The notes: generated by a model not told the origin, from the sequence alone. DNA of 64,000 nt from Ralstonia wenshanensis (GCF_021173085.1 NZ_CP076413.1:1116001-1180000); one strand, 5' to 3'; counted from the first letter of the stretch, positions 42,258-54,452 are shown. Numbers and translations: made by a program.

Positions 42258-43013
42258 ATGCATATTCTCATTGCCAACGACGACGGATACCTCGCGCCCG
42301 GGCTCGCGGCGCTGCATCGTGCGCTGAGCCCTCTCGGCCGCGTGACGGTGGTCGCACCGGAGCAGAACCACAGCGGCGCGTCGAACTCGCTCACGCTGCA
42401 ACGGCCGCTTTCGGTGTTCGAAGCAACCGAGGGTGCCCAGAAGGGCTTTCGCTTCGTCAACGGTACGCCAACGGACTGCGTGCACATCGCGCTCACCGGC
42501 ATGATCGAAGAGAAGCCCGATCTGGTCGTCTCGGGCATCAACCAGGGCCAGAACATGGGTGAAGACGTGCTGTATTCCGGCACCGTCGCCGCTGCCATCG
42601 AAGGTTATTTGTTCGGTATTCCGTCGATTGCGTTCTCGCAGGCCGACAAAGGCTGGACGCACCTTGACGCTGCCGAGCGCGTCGCCCGTGAGGTTGTCGA
42701 GCGCTATCTGTCCGATCCGCCGGATGGCCCGGTCCTGCTCAACGTCAATATCCCGAATCTGCCGTACGGCGAGCTTGGCGGCTGGCGCGCAACGCGTCTA
42801 GGCAAGCGGCACCAATCGCAGCCGGTGATCCGCCAAGCCAATCCGCGCGGCGAGCCGATCTTCTGGGTCGGTGCCGCCGGCGATGCGAAAGACGCCAGCG
42901 AAGGCACCGATTTCCATGCCGTCGCGCATGGCTTCGTCTCGCTGACACCGCTGCAGCTCGATCTGACCGATACGGCCCAACTGCGCACTGTGCGCCGCTG
43001 GCAGACGCCATGA
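42258..43013 (+). CDS. surE: 5'/3'-nucleotidase SurE
   Basis: The 251-residue phosphatase has the metal site Asp8, Asp9, Ser39 and Asn95 ([20 protein letters not shown]), as in the family. SurE removes phosphate from nucleoside monophosphates and short polyphosphate and is tied to stationary-phase survival. It is the first gene of the surE-pcm-nlpD-rpoS group. The ATG at 42258 is fixed by the conserved [10 protein letters not shown] start. There is no Shine-Dalgarno upstream, and a -10 hexamer lies 7 nt before it. Confidence 0.96.
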   Translation: MHILIANDDGYLAPGLAALHRALSPLGRVTVVAPEQNHSGASNSLTLQRPLSVFEATEGAQKGFRFVNGTPTDCVHIALTGMIEEKPDLVVSGINQGQNMGEDVLYSGTVAAAIEGYLFGIPSIAFSQADKGWTHLDAAERVAREVVERYLSDPPDGPVLLNVNIPNLPYGELGGWRATRLGKRHQSQPVIRQANPRGEPIFWVGAAGDAKDASEGTDFHAVAHGFVSLTPLQLDLTDTAQLRTVRRWQTP

Positions 43014-43028
43014 TCGCCTTGGTGGCAC

Positions 43029-43973
43029 ATGTCTGAACGCCCGCGCGACCGGCGCTTTCCGTTGACGCTCGATGCTGTGGTCGAGCGCAAGCCCGTGGAA
43101 CGTCAGCGTGAAACGCGCATCTCGTCGGGGGTGAGCGCAGTGTCGCGCCCCACGCCGGTGCGCATGGCATCCGTCGAGCGCGCGTCGCCCGCATCCGCTC
43201 CGGCGCCTGCGCCACAGCGTGTGGCGGGTGTCGATGCCGCTGTCGGTGCCGTCGCCGCGAGCGCCGTTCAGGCACGCACGGCTGCAGCGCACGCCGCGGC
43301 CGGTGGCATGGCATCGGATCGTGCGCGTCAGGCGCTGGTTGGCCGTGTGCAGGCCGGAGGCGTGAGTGATAAGCGCGTGTTGGCTGCAATCGGCACGGTG
43401 CCGCGTCATTTGTTTGTCGATGCCGGCCTTGCCTCGCAGGCGTACGAAGATTCCGCATTGCCGATCGGCCATCAGCAAACGATCTCGAAGCCGTCAGTGG
43501 TCGGACGGATGATCGAGCTGTTGTTGAGTGGGCGGCCCGGCCGCACTGGCATGCCGCTGGCTCGCGTGCTGGAAATTGGTACCGGCTGCGGCTACCAGGC
43601 AGCCGTTCTCGCACAGCTCGCCGACGAGGTGTACTCGATCGAGCGCGTTCGCCCGCTGCATGAAAAAGCCAAAGCGAACTTGCGGCCACTCCGCGTGCCA
43701 AACATCCGTCTGCACTATGGCGACGGCATGCTGGGGCTGCCGAAGGCCGCGCCGTTCGACGCCATCATCCTGGCTGCGGCGGGGCTGGAGGTGCCGCAGG
43801 CGCTGCTCGACCAGTTGACAATCGGCGGCAGGCTGATCGCCCCCGTGGCCACCGACCGCAACAGCGGCCCCGCGCAGCAGCTCGTTCTCATCGAGCGCCG
43901 CAGTCGCTTCCAGTTTCACAGTACCGCGCTTGAAGGCGTTTTCTTTGTCCCGTTAAAATCAGGAACTGTTTAG
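43029..43973 (+). CDS. pcm: Protein-L-isoaspartate O-methyltransferase with N-terminal extension
   Basis: Pcm repairs aged proteins by methylating isoaspartyl residues with S-adenosylmethionine. The enzyme domain covers about residues 95-314. It includes [18 protein letters not shown] and the SAM-binding motif [11 protein letters not shown] at 180-190. The first 94 residues are extra: a basic, Ala/Pro-rich and apparently unstructured stretch. The family norm is near 210-220 residues, which an internal ATG at 43308 (Met94) would produce. The gene starts 15 bp after surE and ends just before nlpD. Confidence 0.92.
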   Translation: MSERPRDRRFPLTLDAVVERKPVERQRETRISSGVSAVSRPTPVRMASVERASPASAPAPAPQRVAGVDAAVGAVAASAVQARTAAAHAAAGGMASDRARQALVGRVQAGGVSDKRVLAAIGTVPRHLFVDAGLASQAYEDSALPIGHQQTISKPSVVGRMIELLLSGRPGRTGMPLARVLEIGTGCGYQAAVLAQLADEVYSIERVRPLHEKAKANLRPLRVPNIRLHYGDGMLGLPKAAPFDAIILAAAGLEVPQALLDQLTIGGRLIAPVATDRNSGPAQQLVLIERRSRFQFHSTALEGVFFVPLKSGTV

Positions 43974-43995
43974 CATGTTCATTTCCCGGAGCTCC

Positions 43996-44802
43996 ATGAA
44001 CCGTCCAAGCCCCGTACGCGCAGGCCGGCTCGCCGTGGCGATGGTATCGGCCGCACTACTGGCGGCTTGCGCATCCTCCGGCAACCAAGCGCCTGTTCTC
44101 GATCGTACATCGCGCGCCGGCAACACTGGCACCGTGTCGCAAGAGCCGCCGCCCCCCGGCTACTATCGGGTCAAGCGTGGCGATACCTTGTACAGCATCG
44201 CCTTGCGTAACGGCCAAGCGCCGCGTGACCTGGTGGCCTGGAACAACATCGCCAACCCCAACCAGATCGAAGTCGATCAGCTGTTGCGCGTCGTTCCGCC
44301 GAACGCGGAAGTCAGCAGCACCGGGGCCGTGGTCACGCCGGTTCGCCCCGCCAACACGAGCACGCAGCCGGTCGATTCCGCACCGGTCACGCCGCCGCCC
44401 GCAGCGTCGGCCAGCGCTCCTGCCGGGGCAACCGACGGCGCAATTTCGCTGGCGTGGCCTGCCCGCGGCTCGCTCATCAACCGTTTCGATGACAAGAGCA
44501 ATAAGGGCATCGACATTGGTGGCAAACGCGGTGACGCGGTGGTCGCTGCCGACGACGGAAAAGTGATCCACGTTGGACCCTTGCGTGGGTACGGGAATCT
44601 TGTCATCATCAAACACAACGACACGTTCCTGACCGCCTACGGCAACAACGATAAGGTTCTGGTCACCGAGCAATCCACGGTTAAGAAAGGGCAGAAGATC
44701 GCCGAAATGGGCAGTACCGATGCGGATCGCGTGAAGCTTCATTTTGAAGTGCGCCGCAACGGTAAGCCGGTCGATCCGATGCGCTACTTGCCGCCTCAAT
44801 AG
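43996..44802 (+). CDS. nlpD: NlpD-like lipoprotein (LysM and degenerate M23 domain)
   Basis: The 268-residue outer-membrane lipoprotein has lipobox LAAC (Cys25), a LysM domain at about 55-100 ([17 protein letters not shown]), a Pro/Ala linker and a C-terminal LytM/M23 domain. Metal ligands are lost: the H-x3-D motif reads NKGID and the final H-x-H reads LHFEV. It should therefore act as an amidase activator like NlpD/EnvC rather than as a peptidase. The ATG at 43996 follows GGAG. In other proteobacteria the main rpoS promoter lies inside nlpD; rpoS starts 8 bp after its stop here. Confidence 0.93.
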   Translation: MNRPSPVRAGRLAVAMVSAALLAACASSGNQAPVLDRTSRAGNTGTVSQEPPPPGYYRVKRGDTLYSIALRNGQAPRDLVAWNNIANPNQIEVDQLLRVVPPNAEVSSTGAVVTPVRPANTSTQPVDSAPVTPPPAASASAPAGATDGAISLAWPARGSLINRFDDKSNKGIDIGGKRGDAVVAADDGKVIHVGPLRGYGNLVIIKHNDTFLTAYGNNDKVLVTEQSTVKKGQKIAEMGSTDADRVKLHFEVRRNGKPVDPMRYLPPQ

Positions 44803-44810
44803 AGGAATGC

Positions 44811-45947
44811 ATGCCGCGCCAGAAAGCCGCCACGCCCGTCACCCCCGCCGATGACAACATCGACGCTGCTGTAGAGGGCCAGCGCACCCCGAATGGGCGC
44901 GCGGGGCGGCGTGCGCGCGGCGAGGCGCAGCCGCCCGCTGAAGAGATCGAAGTCGTCGACGCGCTCGTCGACGACCTGCCCGTTTCCGATTCCGCCGAAC
45001 TCAACGACACGTCGGACAGTGCCGACGAGCCCGATGAAGAAGAGGAAGAAGGTGAAGAGGCCGAGGAAGCTGCACCAGAGGAAGATTTCCGCAAGGTGCT
45101 ACAGGCCGAACTGGCCGCCGACACCGTTCAGCACTATCTCAATCGCATCAGTATCAAGCCGCTTCTGACGCCGGCCGAAGAGCTGCATTTCTCGACGTTG
45201 GCCAAGGCTGGCGAGTTTGCCGCGCGCCAAGTCATGATCGAGCGCAATCTCCGCTTGGTCGTGAGCATTGCCAAGGGCTATCTGAACCGCGGTGTGCCGT
45301 TGCTCGATCTGATCGAAGAGGGCAACCTGGGTCTGATGCACGCGATTGAAAAGTTCGATCCGGAACGCGGATTCCGCTTCTCCACGTATGCAACGTGGTG
45401 GATCCGCCAGAGCATCGAGCGCGCGATCATGAATCAGGCGCGCACAGTTCGTTTGCCGGTGCACGTAATTCGCGAGCTCAACCAGGTGCTGCGCGCCAAG
45501 CGCCATCTGGAAAAGAGTGGCGTGGATGGCCGAGACGCAAGTCTTGAAGACATCGCCCACCTACTCGGCAAGACCACGGAGGAAGTGCAGGACGTGCTCT
45601 CGCTCAATGAGCACACGACTTCGCTGGATACGCCGTTCGACCTTGATCCGGGTACGAGCCTGCTCGATTTCCTGTCGGACGAGCATGGTGCTTCGCCCGA
45701 TCAAGAGGTGGCACATCGCGAGCTGTCGCTGTTGATGAAGTCGTGGCTCGCACGTTTGTCTGACAAGCATCGCTATGTCGTTGAGCGCCGCTTCGGCCTT
45801 AACTACATCGAGCCGGCCACGCTGGAAGAACTTGCCGCCGAGATGGGTTTGACGCGTGAACGCGTGCGTCAGATTCAGCAGGAAGCGCTGGTGAAGCTCA
45901 AACGCCATTTCGCCTCGCAAGGCGTGCGCAAGGACGCGGTGCTGTAA
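44811..45947 (+). CDS. rpoS: RNA polymerase sigma factor RpoS
   Basis: The 378-residue stationary-phase and stress sigma factor contains region 2 ([19 protein letters not shown]), region 3 ([13 protein letters not shown]) and region 4 ([20 protein letters not shown]). About 90 residues precede the conserved start near [14 protein letters not shown]. They are low-complexity, with an acidic run of Asp/Glu at about 72-92. E. coli RpoS has 330 residues, so the N-terminus is longer here. It follows nlpD by 8 bp with GAGGA as ribosome site. Confidence 0.96.
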   Translation: MPRQKAATPVTPADDNIDAAVEGQRTPNGRAGRRARGEAQPPAEEIEVVDALVDDLPVSDSAELNDTSDSADEPDEEEEEGEEAEEAAPEEDFRKVLQAELAADTVQHYLNRISIKPLLTPAEELHFSTLAKAGEFAARQVMIERNLRLVVSIAKGYLNRGVPLLDLIEEGNLGLMHAIEKFDPERGFRFSTYATWWIRQSIERAIMNQARTVRLPVHVIRELNQVLRAKRHLEKSGVDGRDASLEDIAHLLGKTTEEVQDVLSLNEHTTSLDTPFDLDPGTSLLDFLSDEHGASPDQEVAHRELSLLMKSWLARLSDKHRYVVERRFGLNYIEPATLEELAAEMGLTRERVRQIQQEALVKLKRHFASQGVRKDAVL

Positions 45948-45981
45948 GGCACTGCTGTCCCTTTGTCCCTCGTCTCTTTTT

Positions 45982-46845
45982 CTAGTCGTTCCGAAGCTCC
46001 AGCAGCATCGGTTGATGATCCGATGCCTGGGTGGTGCTGTCGACTTCCAGACGCAGCACGCGCGGCTTCAGTGGTTCGCTGACCAGCATGAAATCGCACG
46101 CGTAGGCCGGTTCGGTCCAGCCAGCGCGGTCGTGCACGCCGAAAGTCGGTGGCTGCGGCGTCGCGCCGTGCGCAATCTCCCACGCATCATGCAAAGCGGG
46201 TTCGCGAGTGAATGGCACGGTGGCCAAGCGCTTGGGCGTCGAGTCGGGCTTGCAGTTGAAATCGCCGCAGACGATGGTTGCCGAGGTCTGTGCAAGCGGG
46301 CGGAAAGGGCCAGCTTCGGGCTCTGTGCCAAGCACGGATGGTTGAGTCGTGCGCGCGCAACCTTCTGCGTGGATGGCCCGCAGAGCATCGATTTGTGCGA
46401 CACGCTGATGTTCCGAGTAGTACTCCAGATGTGTGGTGACAACACGCAAGGCACCGAACGGCGCCTGCACGATTGCCTCAATGGCCATGCGCGGCATGCA
46501 CGGTGTGGCATCGGGCGGACAGGACAATGCGTGGCGCCGGATGTAATGCACGGGCAGGCGCGTGACAATGGCGTTGCCGAAGCGCTGCGCATGCGCGCCG
46601 TTGTGGCGCTCCAGCGCGAATCCACTGATGACGGTGTATTCGCTGCCAAGCGCCTCGGCCAGCTCGCTCCATTGGTCGATGCCCGGTCGGCCCGGGAGGT
46701 CGCTGAAGCCGGAGGTGACTTCCTGCAGGCATAACACGTCAAATTCGGCCATCGCACGTGCTTGCGCGAGTTGGCGCTCGAGGCTGACGTGTCCGTCGGC
46801 GCCCCGGCCCCATTGGATGTTCCACGTCAGGATGACGGTGCCCAT
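45982..46845 (-). CDS. Endonuclease/exonuclease/phosphatase family protein
   Basis: The 287-residue hydrolase has the EEP-fold marks: TWNIQWGRG at the start, LCLQEV with the metal-binding Glu, [11 protein letters not shown] with the Asp/Asn pair, and the final [10 protein letters not shown] with the catalytic His. Family members cut DNA, RNA, phosphoinositides or other phosphodiesters. No signal peptide is visible. The gene is convergent with rpoS and divergent from rlmD. The substrate is unknown. Confidence 0.87.
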   Translation of the reverse strand: MGTVILTWNIQWGRGADGHVSLERQLAQARAMAEFDVLCLQEVTSGFSDLPGRPGIDQWSELAEALGSEYTVISGFALERHNGAHAQRFGNAIVTRLPVHYIRRHALSCPPDATPCMPRMAIEAIVQAPFGALRVVTTHLEYYSEHQRVAQIDALRAIHAEGCARTTQPSVLGTEPEAGPFRPLAQTSATIVCGDFNCKPDSTPKRLATVPFTREPALHDAWEIAHGATPQPPTFGVHDRAGWTEPAYACDFMLVSEPLKPRVLRLEVDSTTQASDHQPMLLELRND

Positions 46846-46863
46846 GCTGGTCCTCCGGTGTCT

Positions 46864-46869
46864 TACAAT
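46864..46869 (+). promoter_or_regulatory. Possible -10 element for rlmD
   Basis: TACAAT at 46864-46869 overlaps an in-frame ATG at 46868. If it is the promoter, transcription begins near 46876 and translation must use the downstream GTG at 46904. No good -35 is seen. Confidence 0.4.
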
Positions 46870-46903
46870 GCCGCCCTTGTCCTCATCTTCCCCAGGCTCG
46901 CTC

Positions 46904-48358
46904 GTGTCTCAAGCTGCACCCAACGTCACGCCTTCCTCTTCTGCTCCAGCAACGGTTGCGCCGGACGCACCGTCGGCCAAGCCCCGTGGCCGCCGTAAGC
47001 CCGAAATGCCTGTGGCAGGGCCGCTGGAAATCGTCTCGCTCGATGGCGAAGCGCGTGGCATCGGGCGTTTGATGAACGAGGATGGCACGCCGGGCAAGGT
47101 TGTTTTTGTGGAAGGCGCACTGCCGGGTGAGCGGGTGATGTATCGCAGTCACCGCGTCAAGCCTTCATACGAGCAGGCGAGCGTCGTGAACATTCTGCGC
47201 CAGTCCGCCTCGCGCGTGACGCCGCAATGCAAGTTCTTTGGTGTGTGCGGTGGTTGCTCGATGCAGCATCTGGATTCGCGCGCGCAGGTTGCGATCAAGC
47301 AGCGCGTGCTGGAAGATGATCTGTGGCATTTGGCCAAACTGCGTCCGGACGTGGTGTTCCGGCCCATTGCCGGCCCCGATTGGGGCTACCGCTATCGGGC
47401 GCGTTTGACCGTGCGCCATGTTGCGGCCAAAGGTGGCGTGCTGGTGGGTTTTCACGAGCGCAAAAGCAGTTATGTGGCGGACATGACGTCGTGCGAGGTG
47501 TTGCCGGCGCACGTGTCCGCGCTGCTGGTGCCGTTGCGCGAATTGGTGGGGCGCCTGTCGATCGTGCAGCGCATGCCGCAGATCGAGCTCGCGGTCGGCC
47601 AGGATGTGACCGCGCTGGTGTTGCGTAACCTGGAGCCGATCACCGCTGAGGATGAGGCCGAACTGCGCACTTTTGCCGATCATCACAACGTTCAGTTCTG
47701 GCTGCAGCCCAAGGGGCCGGATACGGTCTATCCGTTCCATCCGCTGGATCGTACGCTGACGTACACGCTGCCCGAGTTCGGCATCACCATGCCGTTCAAG
47801 CCGACTGATTTCACGCAGGTCAATCACCAGATCAACCGGGTGCTGATGTCGCGGGCGCTGAAGCTGCTCGATGCGCAACCGGGTGATCGGCTGCTCGACC
47901 TGTTCTGCGGTATCGGCAACTTCACGCTGCCAATGGCGACGCGTGCCCGCGAGGTTATGGGGATCGAGGGCAGTGAGGCGCTGACGACGCGTGCCTTGGC
48001 CAACGCCCAGTACAACGGCCTGGACGCGAAGACAACATTTGCTTGTCGCAATCTGTTCGAAGTGACGGCTGATGATATTGCCGCGCTGGGCAAGTTTGAC
48101 CGTTGGCTGATCGATCCGCCGCGCGAAGGCGCGCTGGCTGTGTCCAAGGCGCTGGCCGAGTTGTTTCAGCGTGGCGGTGATGCGGCTGAATTGTTGCCGA
48201 AGCGCATCGTCTACGTGTCGTGCAATCCGGCGACGCTGGCGCGCGACGCGGGTCTGCTTGTGCATGAAGCCGGCTACAGGCTGGCCGGTGCGGGCGTAGT
48301 CAACATGTTCCCGCACACATCGCACGTCGAGTCGATGGCGGTATTCGAGCGCGACTAA
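46904..48358 (+). CDS. rlmD: 23S rRNA (uracil-1939-C5)-methyltransferase RlmD
   Basis: The 484-residue enzyme methylates U1939 of 23S rRNA with S-adenosylmethionine. It has a TRAM domain ([16 protein letters not shown]), an iron-sulfur cysteine cluster ([14 protein letters not shown]) and the methyltransferase core with [13 protein letters not shown]. The catalytic Cys is in [12 protein letters not shown]. The N-terminus before residue 30 is low-complexity. I chose GTG at 46904 because the alternative ATG at 46868 overlaps a TACAAT promoter-like hexamer; the latter would add 12 residues. A bidirectional terminator follows. Confidence 0.93.
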   Translation: MSQAAPNVTPSSSAPATVAPDAPSAKPRGRRKPEMPVAGPLEIVSLDGEARGIGRLMNEDGTPGKVVFVEGALPGERVMYRSHRVKPSYEQASVVNILRQSASRVTPQCKFFGVCGGCSMQHLDSRAQVAIKQRVLEDDLWHLAKLRPDVVFRPIAGPDWGYRYRARLTVRHVAAKGGVLVGFHERKSSYVADMTSCEVLPAHVSALLVPLRELVGRLSIVQRMPQIELAVGQDVTALVLRNLEPITAEDEAELRTFADHHNVQFWLQPKGPDTVYPFHPLDRTLTYTLPEFGITMPFKPTDFTQVNHQINRVLMSRALKLLDAQPGDRLLDLFCGIGNFTLPMATRAREVMGIEGSEALTTRALANAQYNGLDAKTTFACRNLFEVTADDIAALGKFDRWLIDPPREGALAVSKALAELFQRGGDAAELLPKRIVYVSCNPATLARDAGLLVHEAGYRLAGAGVVNMFPHTSHVESMAVFERD

Positions 48359-48385
48359 GCACTCGTCACGTAATCTTGCGGGCAA

Positions 48386-48419
48386 CAAAAAACCGGCGCA
48401 CTAGGCGCCGGTTTTTTTG
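48386..48419. terminator. Bidirectional intrinsic terminator
   Basis: The 9-bp stem AACCGGCGC/GCGCCGGTT with a 5-nt loop is flanked by AAAA and TTTTTTT. It lies between convergent rlmD and the BI-1 family gene. Confidence 0.9.
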
Positions 48420-48457
48420 TTACTCCGCGCCAGTGCTAGCGCGGGGGCGAATTTCGG

Positions 48458-49159
48458 TCAGTTGCGATTTCCGCCGAAGATGCCCAGGATTGCCAGCAGG
48501 TTCGTGAAGATGTTGTAGACGTCCAGGTAGATCGCCAGGGTGGCGGTCACGTAGTTGGTCTCGCCGCCGTTCACGATGCGCTGCACGTCGAACAGGATGT
48601 AGGCAGAGAAGATCGCGATGGCCAGCACCGAGATCGTGAGCATCATTGCCGGCAGTTGCAGCCAGATATTGGCTACCGAGCCTACGATCAGCACCAGCAC
48701 GCCCATGAACAGCCATTTGCCCAGGCCAGAGAAATCACGCTTGCTGACCGTGGCGACCGTCGCCATCACACCGAAGATGATCGCTGTGCCACCGAACGCT
48801 GTCATGATGAGCGACGCGCCGTTCGAGAAGCCCAGGATCATGCCGATCAGCCGCGACAGCATCAGCCCCATGAAGAACGTGAAGCCGAGCAGCAGGGCCA
48901 CCCCCAGGCCGCTGTTCTTGAAGCGCTCAATGGCGTAGAAAAAGCCAAAGGCCACTGCCATGAAGATGACGAACCCCATCAGCGGGTTGCGTCCCATCAG
49001 GTTGAAGCCGGTAGCGACACCGATCCACGCACCGAGGATGGTGGGGATCATGGAAAGCGCGAGCAGCCAATAGGTATTGCGCAGCACGCGATTGCGGACG
49101 GCCAACGCGCCGGCGGTGCCGGAAGCGCCAAAACCGTACGTGTTGAGTTGGTTGTCCAT
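48458..49159 (-). CDS. Bax inhibitor-1 / YccA family membrane protein
   Basis: The 233-residue inner-membrane protein has seven hydrophobic segments and the BI-1 pattern, including the short charged C-terminal region after AIYLDVYNIFTNLLAILGIFGG. The E. coli relatives YbhL and YccA are a pH-sensitive channel-type protein and a modulator of FtsH, respectively. The ATG at 49159 has AAGGAG at a good distance. It is a single-gene unit. FtsH-regulating hflKC lies in the same window but far away (61-63 kb). Confidence 0.9.
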   Translation of the reverse strand: MDNQLNTYGFGASGTAGALAVRNRVLRNTYWLLALSMIPTILGAWIGVATGFNLMGRNPLMGFVIFMAVAFGFFYAIERFKNSGLGVALLLGFTFFMGLMLSRLIGMILGFSNGASLIMTAFGGTAIIFGVMATVATVSKRDFSGLGKWLFMGVLVLIVGSVANIWLQLPAMMLTISVLAIAIFSAYILFDVQRIVNGGETNYVTATLAIYLDVYNIFTNLLAILGIFGGNRN

Positions 49160-49529
49160 GCGAACTCCTTGGGGTGAATGACATTGCAGACAATGCGACG
49201 ACACAGCGAATGTGGCATCCGAAACCGGCTTTTGCAAGCCGCATCGTCCTTACTTGGAGAGCCAGCATGCCACGCGGTTCCGGTCGCTGGCAGGCAATCA
49301 CGGCGGAAAACGCGCTTCGCAGGTGACTTTCCGTGCGCCCGATAAGGGGATCCTAAGGCGCGTTCATCGAACTGGCGGTTGTGCTTAGTACGAAGTGATC
49401 GCTGAATCTCGTGGCTCTGCCAGCATTCGCGGGGCGGGGTTGCACCGCTTGACATTCAATCTGGCTCCCTCCCGTGTTAGAATCTAACGTTTATCTTTCA
49501 CGTAACACCTTCATTTTTTGGAGTTTTTG
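49160..49529. other. Divergent intergenic region (BI-1 gene / ndk)
   Basis: About 370 bp without a credible gene separates the two starts. TAGAAT at 49478-49483, inside the palindromic TTAGAATCTAA, is a likely -10 for ndk, with TTCAAT 17 bp upstream as a weak -35. A TTGACA at 49449-49454 is 23 bp away, too far for standard spacing. No hairpin terminator or small RNA was recognised. Confidence 0.45.
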
Positions 49530-49955
49530 ATGGCGCTCGAACGCACTTTGTCGATTATCAAACCGGATGCCGTGGCCAAGAATGTCATCGGCCAGATCTA
49601 CGCCCGCTTCGAAGGCGCAGGCCTGAAGGTCGTCGCGGCCAAGATGATCCACCTGTCGCGCGCAGAAGCCGAGCAGTTCTACGCCGTGCACAAGGAGCGC
49701 CCGTTCTTCAAGGATCTGGTGGACTTCATGATCTCGGGCCCGGTGATGGTGCAGGCGCTGGAAGGCGAAAACGCAATCGCCAAGAACCGTGACCTGATGG
49801 GCGCAACCGATCCGAAGAAGGCTGAGAAGGGCACGATCCGCGCCGACTTCGCCGACAGCATCGACGCCAACGCCGTGCACGGTTCGGACGCTGCCGAAAC
49901 GGCTGCCGTGGAAGTCGCTTTCTTCTTCCCGGGCCTGAACATTTACAGCCGCTAA
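49530..49955 (+). CDS. ndk: Nucleoside diphosphate kinase
   Basis: The 141-residue enzyme transfers the gamma phosphate between nucleotides through the phosphohistidine His117 (NAVHGSDA). It shows the typical [17 protein letters not shown] start and the length of other bacterial Ndk proteins. The ATG at 49530 follows TTGGAG; a start four codons earlier is less likely. It begins the long forward gene run that continues to the end of the window. rlmN follows after 43 bp, the usual order in beta-proteobacteria. Confidence 0.97.
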   Translation: MALERTLSIIKPDAVAKNVIGQIYARFEGAGLKVVAAKMIHLSRAEAEQFYAVHKERPFFKDLVDFMISGPVMVQALEGENAIAKNRDLMGATDPKKAEKGTIRADFADSIDANAVHGSDAAETAAVEVAFFFPGLNIYSR

Positions 49956-49998
49956 GCGTCAACACTAGACTGGAATTGGTGGTTTCGGGTTGCAAGTC

Positions 49999-51150
49999 AT
50001 GAGCGATGTGGTGAATCTCCTCGATTTCGACGCACAGGGCCTTATCGCGTACTGCGAGAGCCTGGGCGAGAAGTCGTTTCGCGCCAAGCAGTTGCAGCGC
50101 TGGATTCACCAGTCGGGCGCATCCGATTTTGGCGAGATGACCGATCTCGCCAAGTCGCTGCGCGAAAAGCTTGCGACCCGCGCCAACATCCAGGCGCCGG
50201 CGGTCATTACCGATCACCTTTCGTCGGACGGCACGCGCAAGTGGCTCGTCGACGTAGGGCAGGGCAATGCCGTCGAGACGGTCTACATCCCCGAAGAGAC
50301 GCGTGGCACGTTGTGCGTATCGTCTCAGGCGGGGTGTGCCGTCAACTGCCGGTTCTGTTCGACTGGCAAGCAGGGCTTCTCACGCAATCTCAGCACGGGC
50401 GAGATTATCGGTCAGCTGTGGATGGCCGAATTCGCCATGCGCAAGCAGCTCGGCCGCGGCCCCAAGGACGATCGCGTCATCACCAACGTGGTGATGATGG
50501 GCATGGGCGAGCCGTTGCTGAACTACGACGCCGTGGTGCCGGCGCTGGCCCTGATGCTGGATGACAATGCGTATGGCCTTTCGCGGCGCCGCGTAACGGT
50601 ATCCACTTCTGGCGTTGTGCCGATGATGGACCGCCTTGCGCGCGATGTGCCCGTGGCGCTTGCAGTGTCTCTCCATGCGTCCAACGATGCGTTGCGCGAC
50701 GTGCTCGTGCCGCTCAACAAGAAGTACCCGCTGGCCGAACTGATGGCAGCTTGCCGCCGCTATCTTGAGTTTGCGCCGCGCGATTTCATCACCTTTGAAT
50801 ACTGCATGCTTGATGGCGTTAACGACACCGTCGAGCATGCCCGTGAACTGCTGCGCGTCGTGGCCGACGTGCCGTGCAAGTTCAATCTGATCCCGTTCAA
50901 CCCGTTCCCGGAATCGGGGTTGAAGCGCTCGAACAATGAGCAGATCCGCCGCTTCTCACAGGTGCTGCTGGATGCCGGCATTGTCACGACCATCCGCAAG
51001 ACGCGGGGTGACGACATCGATGCGGCCTGCGGTCAGCTCGCCGGCGAGGTCAAAGATCGCACACGCCTGGCCGAGCGCGGCAAGTTCGGCAAGATCGTCG
51101 AGATCCCCGTGGTCGGGGCCGACTCAACTCACCGCATGGGTACCGCATGA
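49999..51150 (+). CDS. rlmN: Dual-specificity rRNA/tRNA adenine C2-methyltransferase RlmN
   Basis: This 383-residue radical SAM enzyme methylates A2503 of 23S rRNA and A37 of some tRNAs. The iron-sulfur motif is Cys113-x3-Cys117-x2-Cys120 (CAVNCRFC), with [11 protein letters not shown] as a further marker. The methyl-carrier cysteine is Cys344 in [12 protein letters not shown]. The ATG at 49999 begins the family-typical protein. Its TGA overlaps the pilF ATG as ATGA. Confidence 0.96.
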   Translation: MSDVVNLLDFDAQGLIAYCESLGEKSFRAKQLQRWIHQSGASDFGEMTDLAKSLREKLATRANIQAPAVITDHLSSDGTRKWLVDVGQGNAVETVYIPEETRGTLCVSSQAGCAVNCRFCSTGKQGFSRNLSTGEIIGQLWMAEFAMRKQLGRGPKDDRVITNVVMMGMGEPLLNYDAVVPALALMLDDNAYGLSRRRVTVSTSGVVPMMDRLARDVPVALAVSLHASNDALRDVLVPLNKKYPLAELMAACRRYLEFAPRDFITFEYCMLDGVNDTVEHARELLRVVADVPCKFNLIPFNPFPESGLKRSNNEQIRRFSQVLLDAGIVTTIRKTRGDDIDAACGQLAGEVKDRTRLAERGKFGKIVEIPVVGADSTHRMGTA

Positions 51151-51944
51151 AGCGTTGGTCGACTGCTGTCAGTCTGGTCTTCACGCTGGCAGCTGCCGGG
51201 TGTGCATTGTCGCCGCCGGTCCAGACACAGACACGAGAAGTCACGACCGTCCCGGATCAAAAGGCTGACGCCGGCCGTCGCGCCGCGATCCGGTTGCAGC
51301 TCGCGACGCAATACTTGGAAGCTGGCCAGAATGCGACAGCGCTTGAGGAAATCAAGAACGCCATCGCGATTGATCCGAGTGTCCCAAATGCGTATCACAT
51401 CCGCGCGCTGGCCTATATGAATCTCGGTCAACGCGAACAGGCTGACGAGAGTTTCCGCAGCGCGCTGGCAGCGACTCCGCAAGATGGTGACCTGCTGAAC
51501 AACTATGGCTGGTTCCTGTGCTCGCAAGGCGGCAAGCCGGATCAAGGCATGGCGATGTTGCGCCAGGCCATCGAGACGCCTGCTGCTGCCAGCCCGGCCA
51601 AACCGTGGACGAACCTGGGCGTTTGCCAGATGCGTCAGGGCGATCTTGATAGCGCGGAGAAGAGCCTGACGCGCGCCACCTACATCGACGCGAACAATCT
51701 GCTGACTAACCTCACGTTGGCGCAGCTTTATTACAAACGCCGCGAATATGCGCGTGCCATGCCGTTTATCGAACGTGTGAATGGCCGTGGCAATGCGACG
51801 GCAGAAAGCCTGTGGCTGGGCGCGCGCATCGCGCGTCGCCTGGGTGACACTTCGCAGCAGAACGCATGGAGCGCGCAATTGCAGCGTCGCTTCCCCAATG
51901 CGCCCGAAGAGGCGGCATTCGAACGAGGAGCCTGGGATGACTGA
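51147..51944 (+). CDS. pilF: Type IV pilus biogenesis lipoprotein PilF/PilW
   Basis: The 265-residue lipoprotein has lipobox AAGC (Cys19) and then about six tetratricopeptide repeats (for example [26 protein letters not shown] in part, and [16 protein letters not shown]). PilF carries the secretin PilQ to the outer membrane in type IV pilus assembly. Its position after rlmN and before rodZ matches the common proteobacterial order. It overlaps rlmN by 4 bp and rodZ by 8 bp. Confidence 0.93.
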   Translation: MKRWSTAVSLVFTLAAAGCALSPPVQTQTREVTTVPDQKADAGRRAAIRLQLATQYLEAGQNATALEEIKNAIAIDPSVPNAYHIRALAYMNLGQREQADESFRSALAATPQDGDLLNNYGWFLCSQGGKPDQGMAMLRQAIETPAAASPAKPWTNLGVCQMRQGDLDSAEKSLTRATYIDANNLLTNLTLAQLYYKRREYARAMPFIERVNGRGNATAESLWLGARIARRLGDTSQQNAWSAQLQRRFPNAPEEAAFERGAWDD

Positions 51945-53019
51945 CCGCGACGTGGCAAGCGCTGCCGACTTCTCTCACGGCACAGCGCCTGCCTCGAATC
52001 CGCCTGCCGCCGCGTCGCCTGAGCGCGACGATGCGTTGCGTCAGATTGCCGAACGTCTGCGTGCCGGCCGCGAGCGTCAGCGTCTGACGGTCGACGATCT
52101 GGCCACGCGCTTGAAAGTGGCGCCGGGCAAGTTGTTGGCGGTGGAGTCGGCGGATGTCAGTGCGTTGCCCGACATGACGTTTACCAAGGGCCTCATCCGC
52201 GCCTATGCGCGCGCTCTGCAGGTCGATGTCGATGATCAGCTTGCGCGTTTGAACGCGCGTGCGCAGGTCACCAACATCGGATTGCGCCCTGAAGGCGGGC
52301 TCGGTGAATCGTTCTCCGACAAGCCGAGCTTTGCCAAGCGTCGGGGTGGCAGTGGTCGCTGGCTGATTGGCGTGCTGGTTGCGGTGATCGTGGCCGCCGG
52401 TGCGCTCGCGGGTATGGACCGTCTCAAGCAGTGGTTTGCCACGCAAACGGCGGCTACGCAGAGCAGCGACTCAACCGCGAAGGAAGCACCGACTGCGGAG
52501 CAAGCCGCGCCCGCGCAAGTGGCTCCGGCGGCTGAGCAGGCACCGGCAGAAGCGCCGGCCGCTTCGATGCCGACGCCATTGACGCCCGTTGCACCGGCCG
52601 CTCCGGCGTCCGGTGTGGTGACTGCGCCGCTGGCGCCGCCGCCTACGCTGCCGCGTTCGGACAACGGTGGCGCGCCGGCTCCCGCTGTAGCGGGTGCGAG
52701 TGCCAAGCCGGCTGTCATCAACGTCGACGCTCCGGTCGTTGCGCTGCCGGCAGAAGCCGCCAAGCCGGCTGAATCGGGCAGCGGCACGGTCTCGGTACGC
52801 TTCTCGGGTCCGTCCTGGTACGAGATCAAAGATAAGACCGGCAAGACGCTCGCCAGTGGTATTTCCAAGGAAGGCGACGCACGCGATCTGACCGGCACGC
52901 CGCCGTTCAAGGTCGTCTTTGGCAACGCGGAAGCTGTCGAAGCGCTGGCCGTGGGCGGTGCCACCGTCGATCTTCAGAAGTACGCCCGCAATCGCGTGGC
53001 ACGGGCCACGTTGCCCTGA
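51937..53019 (+). CDS. rodZ: Cytoskeleton protein RodZ
   Basis: The 360-residue protein has a cytoplasmic helix-turn-helix of the RodZ type (about 33-105, [20 protein letters not shown]), a basic stretch, one transmembrane helix (142-160), a long Ala/Pro linker and a periplasmic beta domain ([18 protein letters not shown]). RodZ links MreB to the cell wall machinery and sets rod shape. The ATG at 51937 follows GAGGAG and lies inside the end of pilF. It is followed closely by ispG. Confidence 0.92.
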   Translation: MTDRDVASAADFSHGTAPASNPPAAASPERDDALRQIAERLRAGRERQRLTVDDLATRLKVAPGKLLAVESADVSALPDMTFTKGLIRAYARALQVDVDDQLARLNARAQVTNIGLRPEGGLGESFSDKPSFAKRRGGSGRWLIGVLVAVIVAAGALAGMDRLKQWFATQTAATQSSDSTAKEAPTAEQAAPAQVAPAAEQAPAEAPAASMPTPLTPVAPAAPASGVVTAPLAPPPTLPRSDNGGAPAPAVAGASAKPAVINVDAPVVALPAEAAKPAESGSGTVSVRFSGPSWYEIKDKTGKTLASGISKEGDARDLTGTPPFKVVFGNAEAVEALAVGGATVDLQKYARNRVARATLP

Positions 53020-53069
53020 ACCGTTTTGTAAATGGCGCGGTGCCTGTAGGCGGCGCGCCTTGCCTGATC

Positions 53070-54356
<1,287 letters not shown>

Positions 54357-54452
54357 GCGGCACAGGCTTCAAAGCTTGAAACTGAAGCGCGAAACGACCG
54401 GCCGGCCCCCGTACGAAGGTAGATGCGAGAGGCGGGCTTTCAACGTGACATC

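Noticed and set aside
49449-49483. TTGACA plus TAGAAT as an ndk promoter
   Set aside because: The spacer is 23 bp, beyond sigma-70 tolerance; only the -10 part is kept as a possibility.
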